Assembly: GCF_024713975.1 (NCBI RefSeq)
Contig: NC_091116.1
Location: 12,740,986 to 12,804,985, forward strand
From: Paralichthys olivaceus
Lineage: Eukaryota; Chordata; Actinopteri; Pleuronectiformes; Paralichthyidae
Reading direction: 5' to 3'
Length of the DNA stretch: 64,000 nucleotides
A model generated the notes under the pieces. The model ran no database searches. It was not told the origin of the DNA and worked only from the letters and a program-made list of their open reading frames with translations. Of this stretch, positions 13,221-25,500 are shown piece by piece. Position 1 is the first letter of the stretch; each line of letters opens with the position of its first letter. A program made the position numbers and the translations under genes.

Positions 13221-14396
13221 AACCTCGGCGCTTGAGATTTTTATTTTTTGGAGTTATGCTAGTGTTCACGACAAATGATTCATTCCGACGTTTTCCCGTC
13301 TCTCAGCAGAAAACAAATCCACTCGAACACTTTTCTTTTTTTTTCTCTCATGAATATCACACAAACAGACGAGGTGTGGGACCAAAGATCCGGTGAATAT
13401 TTGAAGTTATCAAACACGAGGAAGACTCAACGAATAAACCAGCCTGAAAATACGACGCCAACACGAGGATTTAAGACTTTTCTGCATCGTGTGGAATAAA
13501 CGTGAAGAGCTGATGGTTACGATCGTGCGAAGAGAGAAGTCGTGACGATCTGGAGCAGAACTTTCTCTGCAGAACTCCTTCTCTTTGGTTCATGCAGACG
13601 TTGAGGAGCTGGAGTCGTCGAGCTCCAGCAGCGAAGATGAAGCTTGTCCGACAGTTACCGATCCGATCCACATCGGAGGCCATTTCTGCTTCAGCCACTT
13701 TTGAGTTTTCTATTTATGTGCAGCGTGTTTTTTATTCAAGTTTAACAATTAATGAGAAACATGAGCTCAAAGCAACACTTTCAATCACTGCTTTATATTT
13801 AGACATTAGTGAGGTTTCATTATCACGCATGAAGAGTTAAATCAGCAGGAACTGACTCGAACCGATCGGCCGTCACCTCTGGACCCTGACGAGTGAAGAG
13901 CTGCTGGTTTCAGTCTTCAGCCGCAGGCGTCTCAGAGCGGCCTCTTCTGCAGCTCCGAGAACTTATCGTAACATCGATCAATGGATCAAAAATCACCGAG
14001 AGGAACAGTTTCAGGTTCCGGAAACTTATTTGCTTTCCTGCCAAGCGTTAGACGAGGAGGTCGCAGGAAGAGGAAATAAGTTTTATCATCTAAAAGCGAT
14101 GGAACCTGAATATTTCTGGATGATTACATGAGATTTCTTAGACATAGAAGAAAAGATGACTTCTCAAAATCGCAGGTGTATTAAATATTAAAGGATTTCA
14201 CAGTCAAGGTTCACTTTTTATATTTCTCCCGAGCTTTCAACCTCGGCTCACGAAAGAACAATATTTTATCACAGATTTGTCACGAATGAACGCTGGTGTT
14301 GAACAGTGTGTATATAAAACACAAAGGTGTGTTTCACTTTGTACTATAGTCTGTGATGACGCTTGTTTATACTGAAGTGATAATGCTGTAAATAAA
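13221..14396 (+). other. calcrl: 3' UTR of calcrl
   Basis: AT-rich sequence without coding signals, running from the TGA stop to a clear AATAAA at 14391-14396. Confidence 0.6.
14391..14396 (+). terminator. calcrl: polyadenylation signal AATAAA, calcrl
   Basis: AATAAA about 1.17 kb after the stop codon, the first well-placed hexamer on this strand after calcrl. Confidence 0.6.
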
Positions 14397-15644
14397 ACTA
14401 GTGTTTTTAAATGACATTCGGGACAAAGAGTCTGTTTTTGGGAGTTTTTCTAAATTACCAATGGTTTTGTTTTATTCTCCACAAAGACAAAAGGAAGACA
14501 ATATTCTTTTTCCCCTCCACCGTATTTAATTAAGGGTGGGATTTCCTCGTCTGACCTTAGAAAACATTTCCCACTGAAATGAATATTGTTTCCAGACAAA
14601 GAAGGGCGTGCTGGTGTCTGTTCCTCGTCCAACTTATATGTGAACAGGTTCAGCGAGGAAGTCCCAGAGGAAAAGTGCTGAATCTCTAAGTTTGAGACGG
14701 AGGAGCTGCTAATGGAGCGAGCGGACGATGATGAGGAGCATGTGTGTGCGTGGCCGTTAATCATAGTTACTACTTATACCTAAATCCTCAGAGATCCCCT
14801 CCCAACATTTTGACGTCGTTACAGCACCGAACCCCCCCCACCCCCCCACGACTTTAACCAAATCCTGTTCCATCCACACGAGAGACGGTGGTGCATCCTG
14901 TGTGCGTCGGGATGCCACACGCTTCCTCTAAAGCCGAAACCCAGGAGCGTCGACGTGCAGCAGGGCCCTCGCCAAAGATGTTTGTGTTGTCTACCTACCA
15001 CAACAGCCCACCTCCCTTTATTTACTCCGGTGGAAATCAGAGCTGTGGATGCATTGCAGGCTTCCTGTTTCTAAGAATACATCGCCATTGAACTCTTGAT
15101 CCGTCGGCTCTTGTGTGCTGGTAGCAAACACTTCCTCAGCATCGTGACTAACGCTTGTTTACGGCCTCCGCTTCCGCATGCTCGCACTGAAACTTAAAGC
15201 ATTTGAGCCGATGTGTTGTGTCCAGGCGCGGCGGCGGAGCGGCCCAAGAAAACGTTTCCACAGGACGCGCTTTGAGAATAGAGAGAGGGTCGTGCAAGAC
15301 AAGAATCTGCTTCACGTCACATTTGGTTTTAAAATCTGGTGAAGTGTCAAACAGACCCGGGTTTTCTGTTCTCCTGCAGAATCCATCTTGTCTCAAGAGC
15401 GAGCTGAGACGTCATGATTGACAGCCGAGACTGATCCTGGTACAGTTTTTACTTCCGTTGATATTTTTATCGTTGTGTCGGGTTAGTATTGTGACTCTGA
15501 AGCCAGGTGGGCGGAGCAGTAATTCTGAGATCACAGTCACCAGGCCGGTACGAGAGCATTAGAATAACCACGCCCCTCTGTTAATCTGGTTCACTGGCGC
15601 CCCCCAGTGGCCTAATTAAGAGAGGGAGGTGACACTGAGCACGT

Positions 15645-16110
15645 GCGAGCAGGTGGCTCTCGAGCAGGAAGTTGAAGCGAGTTAAGCTCTTGTACTGAAG
15701 TAGAAAATAAGTCATGACACGTGGAGATATTCTGGAAAGCTGAAGAGAAGTTGTACAACGGAGCTGCCGAATATTCCCGGTAAGTTAGCTGCTTGCTAAC
15801 ACCAAACTAGCGCTCTGTTGTTGCTAACCTCCAGAGTTTGGTTGTGATTGTTTGGTTGTGATTGTTTGGTTGTGATTGTTTGGTTGTGATTGTTTGGTTG
15901 TGATTGTTGTGCCTCAGTGAGCTGGTTTATTAAGCTGAACAGAAAATGCTGATCTGGATTACTGACTGATTGTTCCGCACGTTTGTGCAGGCTGGTTTTT
16001 TGCTTCCTGGTCTTCATCCTCATCATCATCCTCATCATCATCGTCCTTGGTCTTCATCCCCATCACTCATCGGATTCAACCCCTTTATCTTTTCCATCCT
16101 TTTGGAGCCA
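15645..16110 (+). ncRNA. possible two-exon non-coding transcript
   Basis: A strong donor (TTCCCG|GTAAGT, intron from 15781) is followed 200 bases later by a good acceptor (TTTGTGCAG|GCTGG, exon from 15991) and a second donor (GAGCCAG|GTAGGA, intron from 16111). The putative exons carry no ATG frame of interest; a hydrophobic frame across 15983-16186 begins only with TTG. This is inference from splice-site strength alone, and exon 1 has no supported 5' end. Confidence 0.2.
15837..15906. repeat. 14-base minisatellite, five copies
   Basis: Five perfect tandem copies of TTTGGTTGTGATTG (70 bases). Perfect identity between units suggests recent expansion. It lies in the putative intron of the possible non-coding transcript. 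Confidence 0.95.
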
Positions 16111-17739
16111 GGTAGGAACTTGGTGCACTATTATTCACAATATTCAAATAACTTTAAAAACTCTTAATCTCCCGAAACACGGTTGAGAATATTAAAAAGA
16201 CTGAATTTCATATTCCCTCGGTTATTTAAAAACTAACAGCAGTTTAATTCGAGATCTCAGTTTTTTTGTTATTGGTATTTGTTTTGTTTGATTTGTTGTC
16301 GGGCCCCAACATTTAAAAATTGCAGCTGAAGTAAACTGGGTTTTTAGTGTAATTGCCTTAATTTGGTTGTCATATTGACTAATTTCATGAGCCGTAGCAG
16401 TTTTATGTGAAATGACAATAAAATTGTTAGTAATATAATTCTTTTGTTTTTTTGGAATTGTTCTTGGAATTGGGTGCAATTCTTGTTCGTGCCCAGTAGG
16501 GTTGCAAAATCCTCTGGTGGTTGGTGTGAGTTATAAAGGGAAGAATTGTTTAATGAGAACCTAGACTCTTAGATATGCCTGTTAACTTGACAACACATAC
16601 GTCAGGTGGGTAACACCTTTTAACTTACACTATTTAAAAGTAGTTTAATACTACAATTAAAGATAAATACACTCGAATTAAGTCGTTCATTCAGATCAGC
16701 AGGTTAAACAAACTGAAGTTGACACGCTCTCTGAGTTTCTCGGCCACTCACATGGATATCCTTCCCTGAAATTTTCCAGTTATCTTGAAAGCCCTCCTTC
16801 ACACATCACGTCACCTTCCCAGCAGCAGCGCGGGTGGTATGTAAGGAATGCAGCAGGGGTCAGATTTAGTCGTGGAGAGCCAGAAACTCTGACAACAGAA
16901 AAATCGCAGGAAGACGGCGTCATGTGACCTGTGGCGTTGTTCGACTGCCGGGTGATTTTACGTAGAATTGTGCTCCGAGCTCTTAAACACCAGAAAACAA
17001 AAGAGCATCTTTGTGGTTTACTTGATTAGAAACAGACACAAGCTGAAGAGAAAATGTAAAATAACGCTGCATGCACTTCCAGTAACTCCACTGGCTGTTC
17101 ACAGAACTCTCTGGTTACAACATGCTCTCCAAACAATGCTTTGATGCACATACCAGACGCACATCTGGACAATAGCGTGATCAGGCCACTTGTGTGTGGG
17201 GATGTCTCACTCTGGAGAAAAATGGAATGAGTTCTTGGCCGGGCTCGAGGGTGTGGAGGGCGCACATTCGAGGGGTTGGGGTGAGCGATGTGGCCCGGGT
17301 GTATGGACGTGACCCGGGCCTGGGTGGGACCGCAGGAAGTCTGCCCCTCGCTGCACGGCCCTGTCAGACCGCAGCGGGGTCATGAATTATCTGAGCAGCG
17401 GTGATGTCAACGCGTGGTCGTCTTACTTTGGTGTCTCACGGAGGGACGTCACGACCAAAGAGGAGAGTTCATCCCTCGAGAGCTCGGGCAGGGGCGTGAC
17501 GAGGAAGACCCCGGGACTGAATCTGGGACCAGGTTTTTAAAATTAAAAAAATGAATCTTCTTTTTCGGTCTGCAGATGAATCTCTGTCACCACAGAAACA
17601 CAAATGGTCACACGTTATTTCAAACTGAGCTAATAAGACGTGACGAACAACTAATGCCATCGAATATTATCCATGTAGAAAACTTCTCTCTGACATAATG
17701 AGAGCAGAGATATATCTTTACTGATAGAAACGAACCGGT

Positions 17740-17858
17740 GCATCTATAGACTGTAAATAAAGATGAGGTGAAGCCCCCTGGTGGCTGCCTGCAGTACTGG
17801 TCATGCACCCTGCCTCCTCCACATCAGCAGATGGGACATGGACCAAACTAAGCTGATG
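17740..17858. repeat. possible dispersed fish repeat fragment
   Basis: The run from ATAGACTGTAAATAAAGATG through CCCCCTGGTGGCTGCC to AGATGGGACATGGACC resembles a dispersed interspersed sequence I have seen repeatedly in perciform genomes. I recognise it only from memory and cannot name the family; it abuts the SINE-like remnant to its right. Confidence 0.35.
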
Positions 17859-17862
17859 TATG

Positions 17863-18003
17863 TTCATCCGTCCATCCATTGAGTGTCTCAGGAGCTTTTC
17901 AGTTCACCTATGTGTCTTTGGACTGTGGGAGGAGGCCGGAGAACATTCGATGTTAAACAGTCAAACCCAGAGGCGACCCACTGCGCCCCCTGTGCCGGCC
18001 CTG
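17863..18003 (-). mobile_element. decayed tRNA-derived SINE (V-SINE/Mermaid-like)
   Basis: Read on the + strand it holds TTTGGACTGTGGGAGGAGGC and GGAGAACAT, the conserved central part of many fish SINEs, followed by AACCCAGAGGCGACCCACTGCGCCCCCTGTGCCGGCC, split here into its box-like pieces AACCCAGAGGCGACC and CACTGCGCCCCCTGTGC. The latter is a mutated reverse complement of a tRNA-derived head. The element is therefore inverted, internally deleted and without intact ends. Confidence 0.55.
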
Positions 18004-18283
18004 TGATGTCAGGCTCTTCAAAAACATCTCAAACAATGAGCTTATTGCAATTTTAAAGAGCCCAGTTCCTACGGCCCGGGGCAGCGAGCCAGTGTCCACT
18101 TGTGCGAGGCGCGTCGCTGCTCTTGTCTTCGGCATCATCCTGCCAACAGGAACTCCCTCGCTCCTCTCCCAGTTTCCTGCCATTGTTCTCCCCGCTGCCA
18201 CCAGGCTCAGGCTCCGCCCAGGATCTGGGAAAAGGTGGGATGTTAAATCGGCCCATTTCCTCTTCGATCAGCTACGACCTCCG

Positions 18284-18286
<3 letters not shown>

Positions 18287-18319
<33 letters not shown>
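18287..18319. repeat. (TG)n microsatellite
   Basis: About 16 perfect TG dinucleotides, intergenic. Confidence 0.95.
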
Positions 18320-18323
<4 letters not shown>

Positions 18324-20934
18324 AGGCATCGCCCTTATGAAGAGCTCGACTATCATTTTTCTTTTTTTGTGTGATGAAGAGAAGTGATTTCAGGCTCAGG
18401 TACATATATCAAACAAATTTTAAAAAATTTTAATTTACTTCCAAATATTCACAAGAGAATTAAATCTCCGGATATTTTTATTTTAATATATTTGAAGTTA
18501 CACATTTTTTATCAAGCTTCTTCCCTCTCTGAAACATCAGAGACACTTTTCCCCACATTTAATATTTCACTGTGTAGAATATGAAGATATTCCAACCATT
18601 ATAATTCTTTGAGGGGGGTCTGGAGCCAGTCACTGCTGAAAGTATACAGATATATGTCATGTAAACTATTTAGATCTAGATCTAAATCCAGTGTGACGAT
18701 GCAGCTAAATGGCTTCATTTCAATTTCCTGCAAAAAAAAAAAATCTGTAAACTCAAACAAAGTTAGTTACCTGTTAACTTTCCTGTGGGGAAGCAAGTCT
18801 GTGCAAGTTGTTCACTTCAAGTTCGGTGACCTTTGACCCTGGAATTCATGGTCTGCACCAGGAGCTGACAGAGATGGATAAGAAACTAAGAAGCTAAGAA
18901 ACGAAGTGGTTCATTATCCGTGGCTTCGTGGACCCGGTGGGGAGAGTACGAGTCCCAGAATAAACCTTCATGGGTTCATTTAATTTAACTCGGTGAAGAA
19001 ATTCCCTTTGTAAATTGAGAACATGTTGAACTACACCATGAAGAAGCAGCAACATGTTCCCGGCTTTATGACTTTCCCTCGATCTTTAGATTTGTTTTTT
19101 CTCGGCCGTGCGTTTTCATGCCAGTGAGAATAACTCAGGTTCACAGTCGGATCCTTTCTCATGATCTTTCCCAGTGTTCTTTAAGTGTTGTGGAGGGCAT
19201 CGGCGAGGTGGGGTTGGAGGGTGCACAGGAAGGAAAAGGAGTAGCTGGGAAATCTCATCGAGGCTCCTCGGCGAACAAGAGACACCCCAGTCAGGATCTG
19301 GGCGTCGCTGCCAAGTCATCTCAGGGTCGTCGACTCCAGCGCTACTCGTCTGGGTGAAGCAGCCACAAACACGTCGAGTGGAACAGAACTGTTCTGAGAC
19401 TTGGACTGAACGTACGTCAGGTTTGCAGAGAGAGAGAGAGAAAGACAAATAGGAGATGAAAGATATAAAAAAAGGAGATGAGGGAAGACTTCTGGTTTTG
19501 GTCACAGATTCTGAAAACCAGCGCCCCCGTTTTTTATCTTTGCTCCAATTATCTGAATAATTATCAGATGGATGATATTTCAGATATTCATGGTCCCAAG
19601 AGGATGAATCATATAAAGTGCAATGTACAAATATCTCCCGTCCGCCCCACAGAGCTTGTGTTTTCACCTCTGTGCGTCTTTTTGTTGGTCGGTTTGTTTG
19701 AAAGCAAGATTTCACAAAAACAACTGGACGGATTATCATGAAACTTTAGTGCAAAGACGCAGAATAAGTCGGGGAAGAACCCATTACCTTTTACATTGTC
19801 TTGTCACTATCTTTAACATTGCAAGCTAAGACGTTTAATTGGATTTTCACCGGTTTTCCAGTGAATAATTCTTGAATCTTGTTGAAGAAAATCAACCTTT
19901 ACGTTTCAAACTCTTGCAGTTTCCTTCGTTAAACCCCCGGTGTGTAAATCGTCTTGAGCAACATCATCACTTTACCATGAGGTTGTTTTTCCATCTTATG
20001 TAATTTTGTGTTTTTCCTCGTTGCTACCGTCCCGAACCGAGCAGCTCGTACATAATAATAAAAAAAAACTTCTACGTACAGTAGTTAGATCTCAGCTCGC
20101 TTTCCTTGTTACCTCTGATCATTTTTTTTTCCATGTGCTGAAATGAAAATAGAAGCCCCGGCTAAAAATGACCACCTCAACAGATGTGGAGCGAGGCCCG
20201 GGCTGCAGGAAACGGGGAGAGTGTCACGTCTTTCACCGAGCGGCGACTGGAGGGGTCGACCTAGAAACATGTGCGGCCTGAACTCTGGCTCTCTTTCTTC
20301 CTGTAAGGGCGCCTTCTCGCTCCCTCTCTCTCTCTCTCTCTCCGGCTCTTTATTTTCTTTCTCTTCTTTCTCATCTGCTTTGCTCACACGCCCATGAGCA
20401 CGCAGACACATGAAAGCAGAGTTAACAGCATGCAACAAGGACGAGGGTTCAAGGTTAAAATCTACACTTCAGTTGGTTTTGTGAATCAGAAAACAAGTGT
20501 GTGGTTATATTCCAATAAAAAGACAGTAAAATAAATATAACTGGACATTTATGGTCAGTCTCAGACGTACGTGAAGGTTTTTTCGTTCCAGGTGAAAGCT
20601 GGTAACTCTGATTTAACGTTTTTAAGAAAAGTGTTGTCTCCCTCCAGTGGTTCACTTTGAGCAACGTCTCATCTCAATTCACATTCAAAGCAAAATGTTT
20701 CTGCTCTTGAGGGGAAACCGAGTGTTTATTTCTTTTTTTTCTCACTTCAGTCATTCCAGAGAAAGACGTTTTATTCCACATCCACATCAACAATGAACAA
20801 ATAATTTGCAATTTACAGTCATATGTTGCATTTACACTTAGTTTGAAAAGGAAATAAAAAAGGATTTCAGTTGAAAGAGTAAATGAGTTCCTGCAGAGAA
20901 CTGAATAATTTAGGTTCAAGCATGATTTTCACTT

Positions 20935-20940
20935 TTTATT
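20935..20940 (-). terminator. col5a2: candidate polyadenylation signal, col5a2
   Basis: TTTATT on the + strand, so AATAAA on the minus strand, about 475 bases beyond the collagen stop codon. Other hexamers exist further on, so the used site is uncertain. Confidence 0.4.
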
Positions 20941-21413
20941 CCATTAAAATAACAGTTGTTGCCTTTTAAACTCTTCTATCCACACATCTGGACGTTACTG
21001 GAACAAATCATCACAAATAGAAGATAAGAACGTTTTTTCATTCTCATCCCCCTGATAAAGCTCTTTAAGATTTAAAATTGCTTGTTTTTCCAGTTTACAC
21101 AAGTTTACAGTCAATCTTAACCCCACCTCCTTTCTTTCTTCTTTCATTTCACACCTCAGACACTTCTTTTTTCCCGCCCTCATGCATTTCCCTGCAGAGT
21201 ACTAGATTGTAAATTTACCGACGAGGTGAATAAATTATGTCAGAGTCAGTTCCACCGGTCACACAGCTCTCGTCTGCACACACAGTAAACACACTGCACT
21301 TGAGGGAGATGCCGTCATGTGTGAAGAAGCGTGACGCTCACAGAAAGAGGAGTCCACATATATAGAATTTCTGGTGACGATGTTCCTCCTCATCAAACGG
21401 CTGAGTTGAGGAT

Positions 21414-22588
21414 TTATGAGAAGCACACGGGGCCAATGTCCAGGCCGAACTCCTGATCTGGATTTCCGACATCCATGGGGGCCAAGTCCACGATGGGCAG
21501 CCTGGCCGAAGTTTGAGTCCTGTACTCGATCACTGTCTTGCCCCAGTTTCCATTTGATTGCTGATGGAAAAAAAAGAGTTAAATCATTTAATTTCTGTCC
21601 CAATGTCCTCTAATCAAATATAAATATTCTGTTGAAGACGTACCGAGCAGCCGTCCTCGATGACGGTGTAGCGGAGGCGGTTGTTGCCCTGCGCTCTCAG
21701 CTCTTGGCCGTTGGAGCCTCTGAGAACCAGAGCTTTCTTCAGGGTGCTGCTGTTTGCGTCTTTATACGCCACGCTGTTCCTGCAGTGGTAGGTCACGCTC
21801 TGGTGCGACGCCGCGGACAACAGCTGCAGCAGCTTCATTTGAACGGCCACGGCATTCGGCAGCTCCTCCTTGTTTCCGTAGGTGAACTGAAAGTAGATGT
21901 CAGAACATGTCAAACTCAAGATTTTAAAGCTGGTGGACCATGCCCGTGTCCAAATACATCTTCTGGGAATCTTACTCTGGTTCCTCCGTTCATGTCGGCT
22001 CCGAACCACACGGGTTTGTTGGCGCTGGGGCTGGATTTCGTCCACCAGGCTTTGCGGGGAACATTTGCCGGATTGGCGGAGATGCAGGTTTCACCATTCT
22101 CCATATTACAGAAGACCCTGATGGCGTCTTTGGTGCTGCCTTGGTTTGGATCAATCCAGTACTCACCTGAATCAGAGTGAAGGAGTAAGATCACTTGGTC
22201 TTATCTATGCATATGTGATGTCTAGATAGAGAAAAACCAATCCCTCACCGCTCTTCTTCTGGGGGTAACACTGTTTAATGTCCTGGCAGGTTTTCGCTGG
22301 GTTCATCTTGCTGCCGTCAGGACTGCGCAGGTTCTGCAGATGTCCACTGAGGGTCTTCAGGGTGGCGTGGACGCCGGTGTCTGCACGTAGGGCGGCATCG
22401 TTCTTATTGGGAAGGGCTTCATCTTTCAACTCCGGGGGTGGATCAGCCGCCTCGAGGAATTCCATAACATGTTGAGCCTCGCCGTTCTCGTCGTAATCCA
22501 TCGGGGCGACCATGAGGTCTTCCACCATCGCAGAGGGAGGTCCTGGGGGGCCAGGAGGGCCGGAAGGTCCGGGCTCACCAGGTGGACC
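21414..22588 (-). other. col5a2: col5a2 C-propeptide exons (COLFI domain)
   Basis: Four exons in transcription order: 22249-22588 (340 bases; the last 18 helix residues, C-telopeptide and start of propeptide), 21976-22166 (191), 21644-21886 (243) and 21414-21560 (147, stop TAA at 21414-21416). The 191, 243 and final exon sizes are the standard vertebrate fibrillar collagen pattern. The fold is marked by [40 protein letters not shown] and [10 protein letters not shown]. This domain selects and trimerises chains and is removed by BMP1-type proteinases; an acidic Asp/Glu-rich linker ([20 protein letters not shown]) precedes it. Confidence 0.9.
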
Positions 22589-25500
22589 CTGACAAAGAAA
22601 TGATCCAACACTCAGTCTATAAATGATTTATTTAAATCTTCTCTCTGGGATAAAAACGTAACGTTGTGTCACCTGAGCGCCGATGTCTCCGCTCGATCCT
22701 CTGCTCCCGGGAGCTCCCATCGGTCCAGGCTGACCAATGTGTCCTTCCTTTCCTGGGGGACCCAACACTCCCGGAGGGCCCTGCACGGTTGTAAAACAGT
22801 GACACGTTTACACTGAGAAATAATGCAGATTTTCAAGACTTCAGATTTCCCAGCTCGCTGCTTTCATACACTTACCCTGTGCCCAGCTGGTCCGACAATA
22901 CCTGTAGATCCTGTATCTCCTGTGGCCCCCTAACAAAAGAAGATAGTTTCATTTAGTTTGTTTCGTCTGAAGTTTGGAGTATCTTTCTCCGCAGGATGTC
23001 AGTAATATTTTGCTCACAGTTATTCCAGGGAGACCGTGGAGTCCGGTGAAACCTCTGTGTCCTTTCTGACCCCTCTCTCCTGGCTCTCCAATGGCCCCCT
23101 TCTCCCCTTGTGGTCCTTGAGGGCCCTAAAAGCAGACAAACGATTCAGATTCAGTTCAGCACGTCATGGGAAATAAGTAACAATTAGTTTGATTGTACAT
23201 TTTAAATAATTAAAATATGGTGGAAAAAATTGCTATATTATCTTTACCACTTTCCCCCGCACTCCAGTTTGTCCTTGGGGTCCAGGGGAGCCTTTGGCCC
23301 CCTAAACTCAAAACAAGCAGAAGGACATGATGGAGCTGAGTTTGTATTTGTGACAGTATTGACAGAGCTGTGAATACGTGGCTGACAGATGCACTTTATC
23401 ATATTTCTATTTGTCAAACTCACAGTATCACCAAGTTGTCCTGGACTGCCGGTAAATCCCACCGGCCCCTCGGTTCCAGGGGACCCTGTGACACCAGCCA
23501 GACCCTCTGGACCAGGATTTCCTCTGTCTCCCTGGAAACACACATCAGTGATGACACAGTCCACAATCCACTATTTGTAAGAGAAAACACACTGACAGCA
23601 TGTATTCAAACTTACCTTGTCTCCCATTAGACCGTCTTTACCAGGTGACCCCTCTGCTCCGGCAATACCCTGAAACAACACATGACAACATCAGAATATA
23701 ACAAATAAATATATGACACAACAAATATTTTCTTTATTTTATTTGCGAGTCACTTCTGGTACAAGGACGAACCTCGGGGCCAGCGTCTCCTCTCGGTCCA
23801 GTGGCTCCCGGTAAACCAATTCCGCCATCGGGCCCTTTGCCGCCCTGTGTTCCAGTGGCTCCAGCTTTTCCTGGTGGACCCTGAGAAACAAAGAAGCAAC
23901 TCAAGCAGTTATTCACATTATCATTTTATCCGCGTTTGATAGATGTAGTCTGGCTTGGTGAGCGGGATTACTCACAGCAGGACCTGGCAGTCCCAGCATG
24001 CCTCCCTCTCCTCTGAGTCCAGGCTGACCCACGATGCCTCGCTGTCCTGCGGCTCCTACAGGTCCTGGAGGTCCATCAGGCCCCTGAGAGAGAAACACAA
24101 GAGCAGACATCCAGTTGAATCAACTCTGGACTTATTTTTTCACCGGCTGCATCAATATAAGCACAGTCTGAACTCTTTCTTACAGGAGGACCGTCCTCTC
24201 CAGAGTCTCCCTTCTCTCCAGAGCTGCCAGAGGGGCCCGGGGGTCCCGACTCTCCTTGACGTCCTCCGGCTCCGTTCTCTCCTTGAATACCAGCAGGGCC
24301 TTGCTTTCCTGGAGCACCTATTGGCCCATCTGCCCCAACAGCTCCCTGAAACATGCACACAAGTTCCGGGTCAGTACAAATTTTCCTTTATGTGTTAGTT
24401 TCATTTAATGGAATGAAAATAACTCACAAGAGAACCAGCTGGTCCAACTCCTCCAGGCAAACCGGGAAAACCAGGAGAACCCTGTGGGAACAAAACACTT
24501 TATTATCATTATAACATTAATGTTTAAAAAACTGTCGAGACACCAAATTAAAGCTATAACGTAAAAATAGAACTTGAAGATCTTACCGTTTGACCCTGTG
24601 TTCCTCTGCCACCTTTCAGTCCAGTTACACCAACAGGTCCCTAAAATAAAAACACAAAGAATTATCAGAGATCAACCAAATGCTCCTTCCTTCTACAACA
24701 GTTTCCTCCATGTTTTCGGTCGTGTACCTGTGTTCCTGGTTTCCCGGCCATCCCCTGTGGTCCGGGTGGTCCAACTTCTCCCTTCAGGCCTGGCTCACCT
24801 GTTTCACCTTTGACCCCGGCCTGACCATCAACACCCTGGGAGAGAAACCAAGACATAGGTCACGTATTCATTCCTGAAGCCTGAGACGTGACGTCTGGAG
24901 AGAACACACGAATGGCGTTGTACGGGGAACCTTAAAATATTCATGTTATATTTTGGACATGGCCGTCCCGTGCGTGTCTGTCCACTTACAGAAGTTCCAG
25001 GAAATCCAACAGCGCCAGTCGGACCAGGCTCACCAGTAGAACCCTGTTGATATCATCATCACACAAAAAATACACACTTCATCAGGAAAAATATCAAACT
25101 TCCAGTCAATTAACGTCAGATGTAAAACGAAGATGTTCCACTGACGGCGATTCCCCTGGTTCCTCTGCGTCCTGTAGGTCCTTGTGGGCCGGGTTCACCC
25201 TGAAATAAAGAAAATAAAGCAAAGAGGTTCTTACATTTGAAACTGAAATATTAGATTTTCAACGAGCCATATTTTACAGATTTAAAATAAAACAGTGCTT
25301 AAAGTTTTGCTCTTGAACCCACCTTCTCTCCGTTGGGTCCACCGGAACCAACAGGTCCAACAGAACCAGGAAGTCCCTTTAAATCAAATGAATAAATAAA
25401 TGTTGGCTCTAACTCAGACAAACAGAAACCGATGGTTTGAAAGTGGAAATGTTTTTGGTCACAAATATCCGGCTTCAGTACTTTTGTCATGATGACAGAA

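Larger units (their letters stand above)
14397..20934. other. gene-poor intergenic region calcrl-col5a2
   Basis: No exon with family resemblance was found on either strand; in human this interval holds TFPI and GULP1, and neither is visible. The stretch contains a 14-base minisatellite (15837-15906), a possible spliced non-coding transcript (15645-16110), SINE-like remnants (17740-18003), a TG microsatellite (18287-18319), GA and CT runs (19429-19440, 20325-20341) and AT-rich spacer. Confidence 0.6.

Noticed and set aside
15983-16186. small hydrophobic protein (FCFLVFILIIILIIIVLG)
   Set aside because: The frame opens with TTG and not ATG, and the hydrophobic run comes from a TCATCATCC microsatellite-like tract.
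19116-19739. 207-codon open frame on the minus strand
   Set aside because: No family resemblance, low-complexity Ser/Pro content, no flanking splice signals, and its start overlaps a sequence that looks like a dispersed repeat tail.
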